The notes beneath the pieces were generated by a model that saw only the letters and a list, made by a program, of their open reading frames with translations, was not told the origin of the DNA and did not search any database. A stretch of DNA of 64,000 nt from Pseudomonas campi. Lineage in GTDB: Bacteria; Pseudomonadota; Gammaproteobacteria; Pseudomonadales; Pseudomonadaceae. The stretch spans positions 4,030,001-4,094,000 of the forward strand of contig NZ_CP053697.2 in the NCBI RefSeq assembly GCF_013200955.2, written 5' to 3'. A program made the position numbers and the translations under genes. This document shows, piece by piece, positions 15,902 to 24,473 of the stretch (positions are counted from its first letter, which is position 1; every line of letters starts with the position of its first letter).

Positions 15902-16954
15902 TCAGGCCGCGGCCGAAGAAGCCTCACCGAGCAGGTAGGCGTCGAAGCCGAGCTGGTTGAGCAGGTGTACGGCCAGTTCGCTGCGGATGCCGCCTTCCGG
16001 GGTCACCACATAACAGGTCGCGCGATCGAGGCTGTCGGCATGGGTGCGCAGGTTGGCCACCGGCAGGTTGAAGCTTTCCGGCAGATGGCCCAGGCGGTAC
16101 TCGACAGCCAGGCGCACATCGAGCAGCAGGTACTTGCGCCCGGCCTGCTGGCCGATTTTTTCCAACTCCTTGTCGCTGATGCGCGGGATCAGGGTCGGCC
16201 GCACCAGCTCGACGAAGTCGTCACGGTGCAGGCGCGCCAGCTCGCCATCTTCGAGCATGGTCACGCTGGCCGAACGCACCGAGCCACTGACCAGCGCCTC
16301 CTCGCCGAAGAAGTCGCCACACTCCAGGGTTTGCGTGGGTTGCTCGCGATAGGCCGTGGGCAGGTTGATACGCGCCCGCCCGCGTTTGATCACATAGAAG
16401 TGCTCGCCCGGCTCACCGTAGCTGACCACGTTGTCACCGGCCTTGGCCTCGACATACTCGAAGCGCGCCAGCAGGGCATGCAGGTGCGAGGGCGCCAGGC
16501 GGCCGAACAGCGGGGTGCCGAGCAGACGCGCCAGCCAGTCCTCACCGTCATCCTCTTCCACCAGCATGCCACCGCCCAGGCTGTTGACCTGGTAGGCCGC
16601 CTCCTGGCTCCAGCCAAGCAGGCGCTCGAGCAACTGGTGCTCGACGGCAAACAGACTGATATCGGTCAGCGCCTTGACCGTGGCGGGATTGGGCTGACTG
16701 CCGTTAAGCGGCATATGCGCCTGCGGCGAGCCGCCTTCGAAGGTCTGCTTGGCATGGCCGGCGTCCACCGCCACCTTACCGCTGAGCAAGTAGTACTGCG
16801 CCAACGAGCGCTCACCCTTCTGCAACAACAGCGTGCCTGCCGGCCGCTGCACGTACTTGAGGCTGGCATGCAGCTGCTGGCGGTACTGCGGGGTGAGGAA
16901 GTCCATCGGGCTGAAGCTGCTCAGCTGTTCGATGCTGAGCGTTGAACTACTCAT
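15902..16954 (-). CDS. Cyclic-nucleotide-binding domain plus degenerate rhodanese domain protein
   Basis: A 350-residue cytoplasmic protein. The N-terminal half contains a Crp-like region, the middle (about 145-255) a cNMP-binding domain with YGEPGEHFYVIKRGRARI and CGDFFGEEALVSGSVRSASVTM, which carries the phosphate-binding-cassette look (FGEEALVSG..RSA). The C-terminus is a rhodanese-like domain (LLLDVRLAVEYRLGHLPESFNLP). The active-site loop reads PEGGIRS where active rhodaneses have CxxGxRS, so sulfur transfer is not expected. ATG 16954 (MSSSTLSIEQL) is chosen; the frame is open for 53 more residues without family support. Likely a regulatory protein sensing a nucleotide. Confidence 0.8.
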   Translation of the reverse strand: MSSSTLSIEQLSSFSPMDFLTPQYRQQLHASLKYVQRPAGTLLLQKGERSLAQYYLLSGKVAVDAGHAKQTFEGGSPQAHMPLNGSQPNPATVKALTDISLFAVEHQLLERLLGWSQEAAYQVNSLGGGMLVEEDDGEDWLARLLGTPLFGRLAPSHLHALLARFEYVEAKAGDNVVSYGEPGEHFYVIKRGRARINLPTAYREQPTQTLECGDFFGEEALVSGSVRSASVTMLEDGELARLHRDDFVELVRPTLIPRISDKELEKIGQQAGRKYLLLDVRLAVEYRLGHLPESFNLPVANLRTHADSLDRATCYVVTPEGGIRSELAVHLLNQLGFDAYLLGEASSAAA

Positions 16955-17156
16955 GAGCTGTACTCCGCGAGAAGACGCGGCCTTGCGCGTGAAGGAGGTT
17001 CCATTGCCAAGGGCATACCTTAACCATAGTGCCTGGCCAGCAGCCTGGTGCTGACGCTGGTCGGATACGTTATGCACAGCTGGCGGGGATGACTCTGTGG
17101 ATAACCTGCGCATGATCCCGCCGGGGCCCTGCCAGCCGTGGGCTGCGTCCTGCTGC

Positions 17157-17594
17157 TCAGTTCTTGTACGACGAGCGCCGCAGACGCCAGTGGAAGTGAC
17201 AGCTGGCGAGCAGGGACAGCAGGCTGATTAAGGCAAATGACCAGGCGGCGAGCTGCTTGCTCATGGCGACAGCGTTGCCAACACGCTCGATGTTGAGAAT
17301 GAACAGGAACACCAGCAAGAGCAGCTGCAAGACCGCGCAGCACACAAAAGCCACGTGCCGACGGCTCACCAGCAAACCGTACAGCAACGTCGGCAAGCCC
17401 AGCATCAGCAGCATGATGGCCAGCTCCAGCAACCCCGCTCTGCCCTCCCAGAGCACATACAGGTAGATCAGGGAAACCAGCGCAGCGTAACTGCGGCTGA
17501 ACCACTGATAGGCGCTATAGCCACGCGGTAGCAGTCCGCTGTCGACACGAGCCAGTTCACTGCCCGGCGGGGCGTACGGATTGATCTCGTCCAT
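17157..17594 (-). CDS. Small inner-membrane protein, unknown
   Basis: A 145-residue protein with a polar proline-rich N-terminus (MDEINPYAPPGSEL, a start seen in many small DUF4870/YdgC-like membrane proteins) followed by four hydrophobic segments (about 33-50, 53-75, 81-100, 112-132). Function unknown. The ATG at 17594 lies 16 bp after the stop of the YgjP-like peptidase gene on the same strand, so the two probably form an operon. Confidence 0.65.
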   Translation of the reverse strand: MDEINPYAPPGSELARVDSGLLPRGYSAYQWFSRSYAALVSLIYLYVLWEGRAGLLELAIMLLMLGLPTLLYGLLVSRRHVAFVCCAVLQLLLLVFLFILNIERVGNAVAMSKQLAAWSFALISLLSLLASCHFHWRLRRSSYKN

Positions 17595-17610
17595 GAGTGA
17601 TTCCTTGCAG

Positions 17611-18111
17611 TCAGTTCGGCGCCACCAGCTCACGCCAGGTCAGGTACACGCGCAGGTCGAATTCCAGCTGGTGGTAGCCCGGCAGCATGTATTCGCAGAG
17701 CTTGTAGAAGGCCTTGTTGTGGTCGTATTCCTTCAGGTGCGCCAGCTCATGCACCACGATCATCTGCAGGAATTCCGGCGCCGCCTCCTTGAACAGCGCG
17801 GCCACGCGGATCTCCTTCTTCGCCTTGAGCTTGCCGCCCTGCACCCGCGATACCGCCGTGTGCAGGCCGAGGGCGCGGTGGGTCAGATCGAGGCGGTTGT
17901 CGTAGAGCACCTTGTCGATGTTCGGCGCGTTACGCAGATGCTCCTGCTTGAGCCCCAGGGTGTAGGCATACAGGGCCTTGTCGCTCTGGATCTGGTGGCG
18001 CGCCGGATAGCGCGTGGTCAGGTAATCACCGAGACGGCCGTCGGCGATCATATGCATCACCTGCTGCTGCAGGTGCATCGGGTAGGCCTGGAGGTATCTG
18101 AGCGCGGTCAT
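17611..18111 (-). CDS. YgjP-like metal-dependent hydrolase (M48/DUF45 family)
   Basis: A 166-residue zinc-metallohydrolase-fold protein. The motif VVHELAHLKEYDHNKAF provides HExxH plus the downstream His, the signature of the YgjP/WLM (DUF45) group; E. coli YgjP has been reported as a nucleotide pyrophosphohydrolase, so peptidase activity should not be assumed. No signal peptide or membrane segment. The ATG at 18111 gives the whole domain. First gene of a probable two-gene operon with the small membrane protein downstream. Confidence 0.8.
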   Translation of the reverse strand: MTALRYLQAYPMHLQQQVMHMIADGRLGDYLTTRYPARHQIQSDKALYAYTLGLKQEHLRNAPNIDKVLYDNRLDLTHRALGLHTAVSRVQGGKLKAKKEIRVAALFKEAAPEFLQMIVVHELAHLKEYDHNKAFYKLCEYMLPGYHQLEFDLRVYLTWRELVAPN

Positions 18112-18146
18112 CGGGCGGTACTGCGGGTACGGGTCACCAGTCTACC

Positions 18147-18175
18147 GCCCACGGGGCCGCGCGGCACCCGTGGGC
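18147..18175. terminator. Hairpin between chemoreceptor gene and ygjP-like gene
   Basis: A perfect 9-bp stem, GCCCACGGG (18147-18155) with CCCGTGGGC (18167-18175), starting about 10 bp past the chemoreceptor stop codon. A T-run is absent, so this may be a weak terminator or processing barrier. Confidence 0.4.
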
Positions 18176-18184
18176 AGTGACCAC

Positions 18185-20182
18185 TCAGCGCACCTTGAAG
18201 CGGTTGACCAGCTCGACCAGGCGGCGGTTGGAGGCGAGCAGCGCATCGGTGCTCTTGTCCGCCTGCTGCCCGCTGCTGACCAGGTCATCGACCATGTGGC
18301 GGATGGCAACCATGTTCTGGTTGATCTCCTCGGTCACCGCGCTCTGCTCCTCGGCAGCCGTGGCGATCTGCGCGCTGAGGTCGTGGATGCGCCCGACCGA
18401 AGAGGCCATGTCGTCGAGGCCGACGTTGACCCGCGAGGTCTTGTCCGCCGTGGCCTGGCAGCTGGCCTTGGTCTTCTCCATGGCCTGCACGGCAGAGCTG
18501 ACGCCCTGCTGCAGCTTGCTGAGCATCTCGTTGATCTCCGAGGTGCTCTGCTGGGTCCGCCCGGCCAGGGCACGCACTTCGTCGGCGACCACGGCGAAGC
18601 CACGGCCCTGCTCACCGGCACGCGCCGCCTCGATGGCGGCGTTGAGCGCCAGCAGGTTGGTCTGCCCGGCAATTTCGCCGATCACCCCGAGCACATCGTT
18701 GATGCGCTGGGCGTCCTGCTGCATCTCCTGCACGCGCGCGGTGGCGCTTTCCACCTCATCGACCAGGGCCAGCACGCTGGTCGAGGCCTCGGCCACTACC
18801 ACACGGGACTGTTCGGCCTTGTCGTTGGCATCGCGGGTGAAGCTGGCGGTCTCGGTCGCGCTCTGCGCCACGGTGTCGGCGGTGGAGCTCATCTCGGTGA
18901 TGGCCGTCACCGCCTGGTCGGTTTCCGAGGCGTGGCGGGTCAGCACTTCGTTGGTGTGGCGCGACTGCTGCTGGAGCTGCGCCAGCTCTTCGGCGATCAC
19001 CGCGGAAGCCTGGGTGACATCAGCGATCATGTTCTGCAGGTAGGCGATAAAGCGGTTGACCGAGCTGCCCACCGCGTCCATCTCGTCCTCGCCCTTGAGG
19101 GCGATGCGCCGGGTCAGGTCGGCATCGCCGGCGGACAACGAGTCGATATTGCCGCGCAGCACATGCAGGCGCTGCATCAGCTGGCGGATGGAAAACAGCA
19201 TCATCGCCAGCAACAGGATCACCAGAGGAATCTGCAGGGTGGCCAGGGTTTTCAGCACGCCGGCACTGTTCTCGGTGAGCAGGTGGGTCGGCAGCGCCGC
19301 GGCCAGCAGCCAGGGCGTGCCCTCGATCGGCTGCAGGTAGAAGGTCCAGTCATCGCCGTCCTCGGCCTGGAACTGGTGCTTGAACAAGGCGTCGCGGCCG
19401 ATCTGGCCCAGGCCTTCCTGGATCTCGTTGACGAACAACGACTGGCGAGCCAGCTCGGAAACGTTCTTCAGCACGATCTCGCCGCCGATACGCGACTGGT
19501 TGCTGAGGATCTTGCCGTCCGGCTCGACGATCATCACCTCGCCGTGGATTTCCTTTTCCTTCTCGGCCACCAGGTTGTTGAAGAAGCCCAGGGTCACGTC
19601 GATGGTCGACACGCCGAACGGCGCACCGTCCTTGCTGATGGCCATGGCGCAGTTGGTGCGTGGTTGGGCGCTGGCGTCGTCCTTGTAGGCCGCGGCCCAG
19701 GCGCAGTGGCCGCGCGGGGCCTGCATGCCGGCGCGGTGCCAGGGCTGCTCGTAGTACTTGAGCGACTCGTCGGAGTTCCAGTAGGTGTTCACCGTCATCT
19801 TGCCGCTACCGTCGCGGTGGAAGAAGGTGCTGTGCTTGTCGCGCTCGGAGCGCTGCTGCGGCAGCGGCCAGATACCGCCGCCGAACACCTTGGGATCACC
19901 GTACTGGTCGACCAGGCCGGGCACCACGGTATCGATGCTGGCGCTGTCGAGCAGTGGAATGGTCTGGGTGATGCTGCGCGACTGCGCCTCGACCTTGGCC
20001 AGCTCGAAGAGGATGGTCTCGGCGATCCTGTTGACCTTGTCCAGCACCAGCTGCTCTTCCGAGGCCTTCAGCTTGGGCGTGATGAGATGGCGAATGCCCT
20101 CTTCGGTCAGGACAAAGATCACGGCGATAAAGGCAATGAAGATAAGGGTGTAGCGGGCCTGAATTGTTTTAAGCGAACTCAT
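18185..20182 (-). CDS. Methyl-accepting chemotaxis protein with periplasmic Cache-type sensor
   Basis: A 665-residue transmembrane chemoreceptor. TM1 is near residues 10-28, the periplasmic ligand domain about 30-295 (dCache-like; contains FGVSTIDVTLGFF and WLLAAALPTHLL, typical of Cache folds), TM2 about 305-325 (LQIPLVILLLAMMLF), then HAMP and the cytoplasmic signalling hairpin with the invariant tip region EIAGQTNLLALNAAIEAARA and GRGFAVVADEVRALA. Methylatable Glu/Gln residues flank the hairpin. The ligand is not deducible. It stands alone, away from che genes, as is normal in Pseudomonas. Confidence 0.93.
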   Translation of the reverse strand: MSSLKTIQARYTLIFIAFIAVIFVLTEEGIRHLITPKLKASEEQLVLDKVNRIAETILFELAKVEAQSRSITQTIPLLDSASIDTVVPGLVDQYGDPKVFGGGIWPLPQQRSERDKHSTFFHRDGSGKMTVNTYWNSDESLKYYEQPWHRAGMQAPRGHCAWAAAYKDDASAQPRTNCAMAISKDGAPFGVSTIDVTLGFFNNLVAEKEKEIHGEVMIVEPDGKILSNQSRIGGEIVLKNVSELARQSLFVNEIQEGLGQIGRDALFKHQFQAEDGDDWTFYLQPIEGTPWLLAAALPTHLLTENSAGVLKTLATLQIPLVILLLAMMLFSIRQLMQRLHVLRGNIDSLSAGDADLTRRIALKGEDEMDAVGSSVNRFIAYLQNMIADVTQASAVIAEELAQLQQQSRHTNEVLTRHASETDQAVTAITEMSSTADTVAQSATETASFTRDANDKAEQSRVVVAEASTSVLALVDEVESATARVQEMQQDAQRINDVLGVIGEIAGQTNLLALNAAIEAARAGEQGRGFAVVADEVRALAGRTQQSTSEINEMLSKLQQGVSSAVQAMEKTKASCQATADKTSRVNVGLDDMASSVGRIHDLSAQIATAAEEQSAVTEEINQNMVAIRHMVDDLVSSGQQADKSTDALLASNRRLVELVNRFKVR

Positions 20183-20480
20183 TGTTCACTCCTGGCTCTC
20201 GATCTGCGAATGCTTCGGTGGATGTAATGCAACACCTCACCACCTGCCGGCTCGTGCCGGTCTGTGCGATGCCGTACAGCGGTCCCTCTTCTACACGCTC
20301 CTGCAAAGAGTCTAGATGGAGATGCCACTGTATCGGGATCTGTATCGAGGGCTTGATGGCGGCGCGAGTAGCGCAGGGTTTTATCAGACGAACGTGATGC
20401 ACGATCGTTCTAGATGAAGCGCGCCAGATACAGGACAAGCGCTGGCCGAAAAACTCCCACTCCCCAGCGGTGAAATCGCC

Positions 20481-20946
20481 ATGGCTCGCTCGATTTTCCA
20501 AGACTCCATCGACTACACCAAGGTCAAGGTGCATCGCGATGAATACCTGCCGTTTGGACTGCAGCCGGACAACACTGCGATCATATTTCCAGGAAGACTT
20601 CTCAAGCGCCAAGCAGGATGAATACAAGCACTGGTTCATGCACGAGATGGTTCATGTCTGGCAGCACCAGTTGGGTTACTGGGTCAAGCTGCATGGCATG
20701 TTGCTGCACCCTGGCAGTCTCTGGGGACTGCTGGGCGACCCGTACCAATACACCCTGGATGCCACGAAAAAGTTGCAGGACTACAACATGGAACAGCAGG
20801 GCGACATCATCGCCGACCACTATGCCCTCTCCAGCGGCCTCAGCGCGTTATCGAATAGCGGGCGCCAAGTGCGTGACCGTAGCCTGTTCAACCTGGTACT
20901 AGCCGACTTTCTCAAGGATCCCAGCAATGCCAACGCACGCCCCTAA
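20481..20946 (+). pseudogene. Frameshifted zincin (HExxH) gene, possible toxin relative
   Basis: Two overlapping frames together resemble one protein. The first frame from ATG 20481 reads MARSIFQDSIDYTKVKVHRDEYLPFGLQPDNTA and stops at 20619-20621; the second frame, continuing from about 20581, reads YFQEDFSSAKQDEYKHWFMHEMVHVWQHQLGYW and on to 20946. The HEMVH zincin motif lies in the second frame. Similar proteins, from memory, have several residues between these halves, so a small deletion with frame change near 20575-20590 is likely. Upstream coding resemblance (ALAEKLPLPSGEIA) continues to a stop at 20415, so the N-terminus may also be lost. Such proteins are sometimes annotated as Vgr/Rhs-related. 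Confidence 0.55.
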
Positions 20947-21445
20947 GTGGCCGATACTGGTCAGCCTGTGCCTGCTCAGCCTCAGCAGTCAGGCCATGTC
21001 GCGCCTGTTCGATGGCGACGCCAACGTCTGGATCGCCAATGATCGGCTGTGCTTTGGTGGGACCGAGTTCAAGTCAGCGGGGCTGTTCTTCAACCGCACG
21101 CTCAAGGTCGATGCAGGCCAGGTCGTGGTGCATGCCATCCAAGTGACCGGTGCCGCCCCCGGCTCGTACTGGGCAATTAGTGCGGCAGACCCGGAACACG
21201 CACTGCCGCTCACCGGCAACACCTGCATTGCCTATGGCGAGCGCATTGCACACTTCAACCCAAGCCAGGCAGCCAAGCCGCTGGTGGATGGTCTGTACAG
21301 CGTGACATTGGCCGGCTCCGATCTGAAGAGAGGCAATCGAGCCACGTTCTACAAGAACTTCTGCCTGCAGCACAACGACAGCGGGCGCAGGGTGACGGCG
21401 GCCCATTACGACAAGAGTGCCCAGCAATGGGTCTGCTCGCCGTGA
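20927..21445 (+). CDS. Secreted small protein, possible immunity partner of the zincin
   Basis: A 172-residue protein with a signal peptide (WPILVSLCLLSLSSQAMS) and a compact beta-rich domain (DANVWIANDRLCFGGTE, HAIQVTGAAPGSYWAIS, TCIAYGERIAHFN, YKNFCLQH) with four cysteines after the signal. Its ATG overlaps the last 20 bp of the zincin reading frame, implying translational coupling. The pattern reminds me of periplasmic immunity-type proteins next to effector genes, but I cannot name the family. The partner gene is broken, while this one is intact. Confidence 0.55.
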   Translation: MPTHAPKWPILVSLCLLSLSSQAMSRLFDGDANVWIANDRLCFGGTEFKSAGLFFNRTLKVDAGQVVVHAIQVTGAAPGSYWAISAADPEHALPLTGNTCIAYGERIAHFNPSQAAKPLVDGLYSVTLAGSDLKRGNRATFYKNFCLQHNDSGRRVTAAHYDKSAQQWVCSP

Positions 21446-21479
21446 TTCCCCATCCCCGTCATTCTCCGCCTGGCTGGGC

Positions 21480-21893
21480 CTAAGGTCGGGAAAAGCCACC
21501 TGGCTTGCCAGCCAGATAGTCGCGATAGACCTGCAGCAACTGCGCGGTGCTGTAGCGACAGCTTGGCGTCTGGCACTCGGCATTGAAGTCGAAGCGCCCG
21601 CTCATGGGCTCGGCCAGGCGGATGTAGATGGCCGGCCACTCGCTCCGTGGCGCATCCGCCGGGGTGAACAGCAGGCGCTCCTGGCGTTGCACCAGAGCAC
21701 CACCGGCAGCTGCATAGTCGAAGACGAACAGCAGGGTGCGTGAGGTCTTGGTGGTGCATTCGGCCTGGCTCAGGCACTGCTGTGGGTCGGTTGCCAACGG
21801 CGTGGGGGCTGGCGCAGGAGCAACGACAGCGGGCTGCTGCATACAGCCCGCCAGCAACAGAACAACGCAGAATGTGGCAATGGCTGACTTCAT
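21480..21893 (-). CDS. Putative lipoprotein, unknown
   Basis: A 137-residue protein with a lipoprotein signal (ATFCVVLLLAGC, lipobox LLAGC with Cys at about 16), then a proline/alanine-rich linker (PAVVAPAPAPTPLA) and a globular domain with four Cys residues (QQCLSQAEC..., AECQTPSC). Probably anchored in the outer or inner membrane leaflet facing the periplasm. No family is recognised. Convergent with the preceding secreted-protein gene; a REP pair lies just upstream. Confidence 0.65.
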   Translation of the reverse strand: MKSAIATFCVVLLLAGCMQQPAVVAPAPAPTPLATDPQQCLSQAECTTKTSRTLLFVFDYAAAGGALVQRQERLLFTPADAPRSEWPAIYIRLAEPMSGRFDFNAECQTPSCRYSTAQLLQVYRDYLAGKPGGFSRP

Positions 21894-21917
21894 GGCGTGT
21901 ACTCCGGCATCGGCATC

Positions 21918-21981
21918 GTAGGAGCGAGCTCTGCTCGCGAAGCAGCGCCTCAGAAGCTTCGCGAGCAGAGCTCGCTCCTAC
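21918..21981. repeat. REP pair, GTAGGAGCGAGC type
   Basis: Inverted copies of GTAGGAGCGAGCTCTGCTCG separated by a loop; each unit also contains its own palindrome (CGAGCTCTGCTCG-type). This is the standard Pseudomonas REP form. A second copy is at 25584-25641. Confidence 0.92.
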
Positions 21982-21999
21982 AGCTTTGCCCCTGATACG

Positions 22000-22026
22000 C
22001 AAGAGCCCCGCATGGCGGGGCTCTTG
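22000..22026. terminator. Terminator-like hairpin after fba
   Basis: CAAGAGCCCCGC and GCGGGGCTCTTG form a perfect 12-bp stem around a 3-nt loop, about 30 bp downstream of the fba stop codon on the minus strand. It lacks a long T-tract but is GC-rich at the stem base of the loop and is well placed. Confidence 0.65.
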
Positions 22027-22056
22027 GTGACAGCGCGGTAATTTAGAACCTGGTTC

Positions 22057-23121
22057 TTAGTTGACCTTGGCGGTCAGCTCGCCCTTGGCGTAGCGCTGGA
22101 ACATGCCTTCCAGGGAGATCGGTTTGATCTTGGAGGCATTGCCGGCGGTGCCGAAGGCTTCGTAGCGGGCGATGCAGATGTCGCGCATGGCGGTGACGGT
22201 GGCACCGAAGAATTTGCGCGGGTCGAACTCGCTCGGGTTGGTGGCCATCAGGCGGCGCATGGCACCGGTGGACGCCAGGCGCAGGTCGGTGTCGATGTTG
22301 ACCTTGCGCACGCCGTACTTGATGCCTTCGACGATTTCTTCGACCGGCACGCCGTAGGTTTCTTTGATGTCGCCGCCGTACTGGTTGATGATCGCCAGCC
22401 ACTCTTGCGGTACCGAGGAAGAGCCGTGCATCACCAGGTGGGTGTTGGGGATGCGCTTGTGGATTTCCTTGATGCGGTCGATGGCGAGGATGTCACCGGT
22501 CGGCGGCTTGGTGAACTTGTAGGCGCCGTGGCTGGTGCCGATAGCGATGGCCAGGGCATCGACCTGGGTGCGCTTGACGAAGTCGGCGGCTTCTTCCGGG
22601 TCGGTCAGCATCTGGCTGTGATCGAGCACGCCTTCGGCGCCAACGCCGTCTTCTTCGCCGGCCATGCCGGTTTCCAGGCTGCCCAGGCAGCCCAGCTCAC
22701 CTTCCACCGACACGCCGCAGGCGTGGGCGAATGCCACGGTCTGCTGGGTGACGGCGACGTTGTAGTCGTAGTCGGCCGGGGTCTTGCCGTCTTCTTTCAG
22801 CGAGCCGTCCATCATCACCGAGCTGAAGCCCAGCTGGATCGAGCGCTGGCACACGTCCGGGCTGGTGCCGTGGTCCTGGTGCATGCACACCGGGATGTGC
22901 GGGAATTCTTCGATGGCGGCCAGGATCAGGTGGCGCAGGAACGGCGCACCGGCGTATTTGCGGGCGCCGGCGGAAGCCTGGACGATCACCGGGGAATCGG
23001 TCTTGTCGGCCGCTTCCATGATCGCGCGCATCTGCTCGAGGTTGTTGACGTTGAAGGCCGGCACGCCGTAGCCGAATTCGGCGGCGTGGTCGAGCATCTG
23101 GCGCATGCTGATAAGTGCCAT
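22057..23121 (-). CDS. fba: Fructose-1,6-bisphosphate aldolase, class II
   Basis: Reversible zinc-dependent cleavage of fructose-1,6-bisphosphate to glyceraldehyde-3-phosphate and dihydroxyacetone phosphate. The 354 residues show the class II zinc-ligand region [13 protein letters not shown], the E/D-rich [10 protein letters not shown] loop, the second zinc His in [11 protein letters not shown] and [10 protein letters not shown]. The length and motifs match the CbbA/Calvin-type subgroup. ATG 23121 ([17 protein letters not shown]) is the family start; an upstream extension is open but unrelated. It is the last gene of the tktA-epd-pgk-fba block, separated from pgk by a REP-like repeat. Confidence 0.95.
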   Translation of the reverse strand: MALISMRQMLDHAAEFGYGVPAFNVNNLEQMRAIMEAADKTDSPVIVQASAGARKYAGAPFLRHLILAAIEEFPHIPVCMHQDHGTSPDVCQRSIQLGFSSVMMDGSLKEDGKTPADYDYNVAVTQQTVAFAHACGVSVEGELGCLGSLETGMAGEEDGVGAEGVLDHSQMLTDPEEAADFVKRTQVDALAIAIGTSHGAYKFTKPPTGDILAIDRIKEIHKRIPNTHLVMHGSSSVPQEWLAIINQYGGDIKETYGVPVEEIVEGIKYGVRKVNIDTDLRLASTGAMRRLMATNPSEFDPRKFFGATVTAMRDICIARYEAFGTAGNASKIKPISLEGMFQRYAKGELTAKVN

Positions 23122-23228
23122 GGTGTTCTTTCTCCCGGTGGGGCTCGTTAATCGTGCAAGCCTGCCGCAGGGGCAGGCGCTATTCAAGTTATTGGAGACC
23201 AGGGGGCTGCCTGGCCTCTATTCAATCC

Positions 23229-23285
23229 GTAGCCCGGATGCAATCCGGGTTGCCTCAAGGTTCTCCCGGATTACATCCGGGCTAC
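23229..23285. repeat. GTAGCCCGGAT...ATCCGGGCTAC inverted repeat in pgk-fba gap
   Basis: A 20-bp arm pair (GTAGCCCGGATGCAATCCGG and its near-complement) with a short loop. Same family as 4175-4234 and 38085-38155. It sits between cotranscribed genes, 22 bp beyond pgk, where such hairpins commonly protect upstream mRNA 3' ends. Confidence 0.85.
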
Positions 23286-23307
23286 CGCACTGCTATAGAG
23301 TGACAAC

Positions 23308-24471
23308 TCAGGCCTTGGCGCGTTGTTCCAGCACTGCCACGGCCGGCAGCACCTTGCCCTCGACGAACTCGAGGAAGGCGCCACCACCGGTGGAGATATA
23401 GCTGATCTGTGCGCCGACGCCGTATTTGTCGATGGCGGCCAGGGTGTCGCCACCACCGGCGATGGAGAACGCCGGGCTTTCGGCGATGGCCTGGGCCAGG
23501 ACCTTGGTGCCGTTGCCGAACTGGTCGAATTCGAACACGCCGACCGGACCGTTCCACAGGATGGTCTTCGACGACTTCAGCAGCTCGGCGAACTGCGCAG
23601 CAGTTTGCGGGCCAATGTCGAGGATCATGTCGTCCTCGGCCACGTCGGACACCAGTTTGACGGTGGCTTCGGCGTCTTCGGCGAAGGCCTTGGCCACTAC
23701 CACGTCAACCGGCAGCGGCACGCTGACCTTGGCGGCGATGGCCTTGGCGGTGTCGATCAGGTCGGCCTCGTACAGCGACTTGCCGACCGGGAAACCGGCG
23801 GCAGCGAGGAAGGTGTTGGCGATGCCGCCGCCGACGATCAGCTGGTCGCAGATCTGGCTCAGGCTGTTCAGTACGTCGAGCTTGGTCGACACCTTGGAGC
23901 CGGCGACGATCGCTGCCATCGGCTTGGCCGGGTTGCCCAGGGCCTTGCCCAGGGCGTCCAGCTCGGCCGCCAGCAGCGGGCCGGCAGCGGCGACCTTGGC
24001 GAACTTGGCCACGCCATGGGTAGAGCCCTCGGCGCGGTGGGCGGTGCCGAAGGCGTCCATGACAAACACGTCGCACAGGGCGGCGTACTGCTGGGCCAGT
24101 TCATCGGCGTTTTTCTTCTCACCCTTGTTGAAGCGCACGTTCTCGAACAGCACGACCTGGCCCGGCTGCACGTCGATGCCACCGAGGTAGTCGGCCACCA
24201 GCGGCACGTCACGACCGAGGGCCTTGCTCAGGTAGGCAGCTACCGGTGCCAGGCTGTTCTCTGCGCTGAACTCGCCCTCGGTCGGACGACCCAGGTGCGA
24301 GCAGACCATGACTGCCGCGCCCTTCTCCAGGGCCAGTTTGATGGTCGGCAGGGAAGCGAGGATGCGCGCGTCGCTCTTCACCACGCCGTCTTTTACCGGC
24401 ACGTTGAGGTCTTCGCGGATCAGCACGCGCTTACCGGCGAGGTCGAGGTCGGTCATCTTCAAAACAGTCAT
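23308..24471 (-). CDS. pgk: Phosphoglycerate kinase
   Basis: Transfers phosphate from 1,3-bisphosphoglycerate to ADP in glycolysis (reversed in gluconeogenesis). The 387-residue length is normal. Visible motifs: [15 protein letters not shown] (substrate-binding Arg/Asp/Asn), [28 protein letters not shown]-type [19 protein letters not shown] and the C-terminal nucleotide-binding [13 protein letters not shown] and [12 protein letters not shown]. The ATG at 24471 is 2 bp downstream of the epd stop codon, implying coupled translation. Confidence 0.97.
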   Translation of the reverse strand: MTVLKMTDLDLAGKRVLIREDLNVPVKDGVVKSDARILASLPTIKLALEKGAAVMVCSHLGRPTEGEFSAENSLAPVAAYLSKALGRDVPLVADYLGGIDVQPGQVVLFENVRFNKGEKKNADELAQQYAALCDVFVMDAFGTAHRAEGSTHGVAKFAKVAAAGPLLAAELDALGKALGNPAKPMAAIVAGSKVSTKLDVLNSLSQICDQLIVGGGIANTFLAAAGFPVGKSLYEADLIDTAKAIAAKVSVPLPVDVVVAKAFAEDAEATVKLVSDVAEDDMILDIGPQTAAQFAELLKSSKTILWNGPVGVFEFDQFGNGTKVLAQAIAESPAFSIAGGGDTLAAIDKYGVGAQISYISTGGGAFLEFVEGKVLPAVAVLEQRAKA

Positions 24472-24473
24472 GG

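Noticed and set aside
18170-20227. A 685-codon open frame on the plus strand opposite the chemoreceptor gene
   Set aside because: It is the complement of a clear chemoreceptor; the translated sequence is His/Gly/Arg-rich low-information protein typical of antisense frames in GC-rich DNA.
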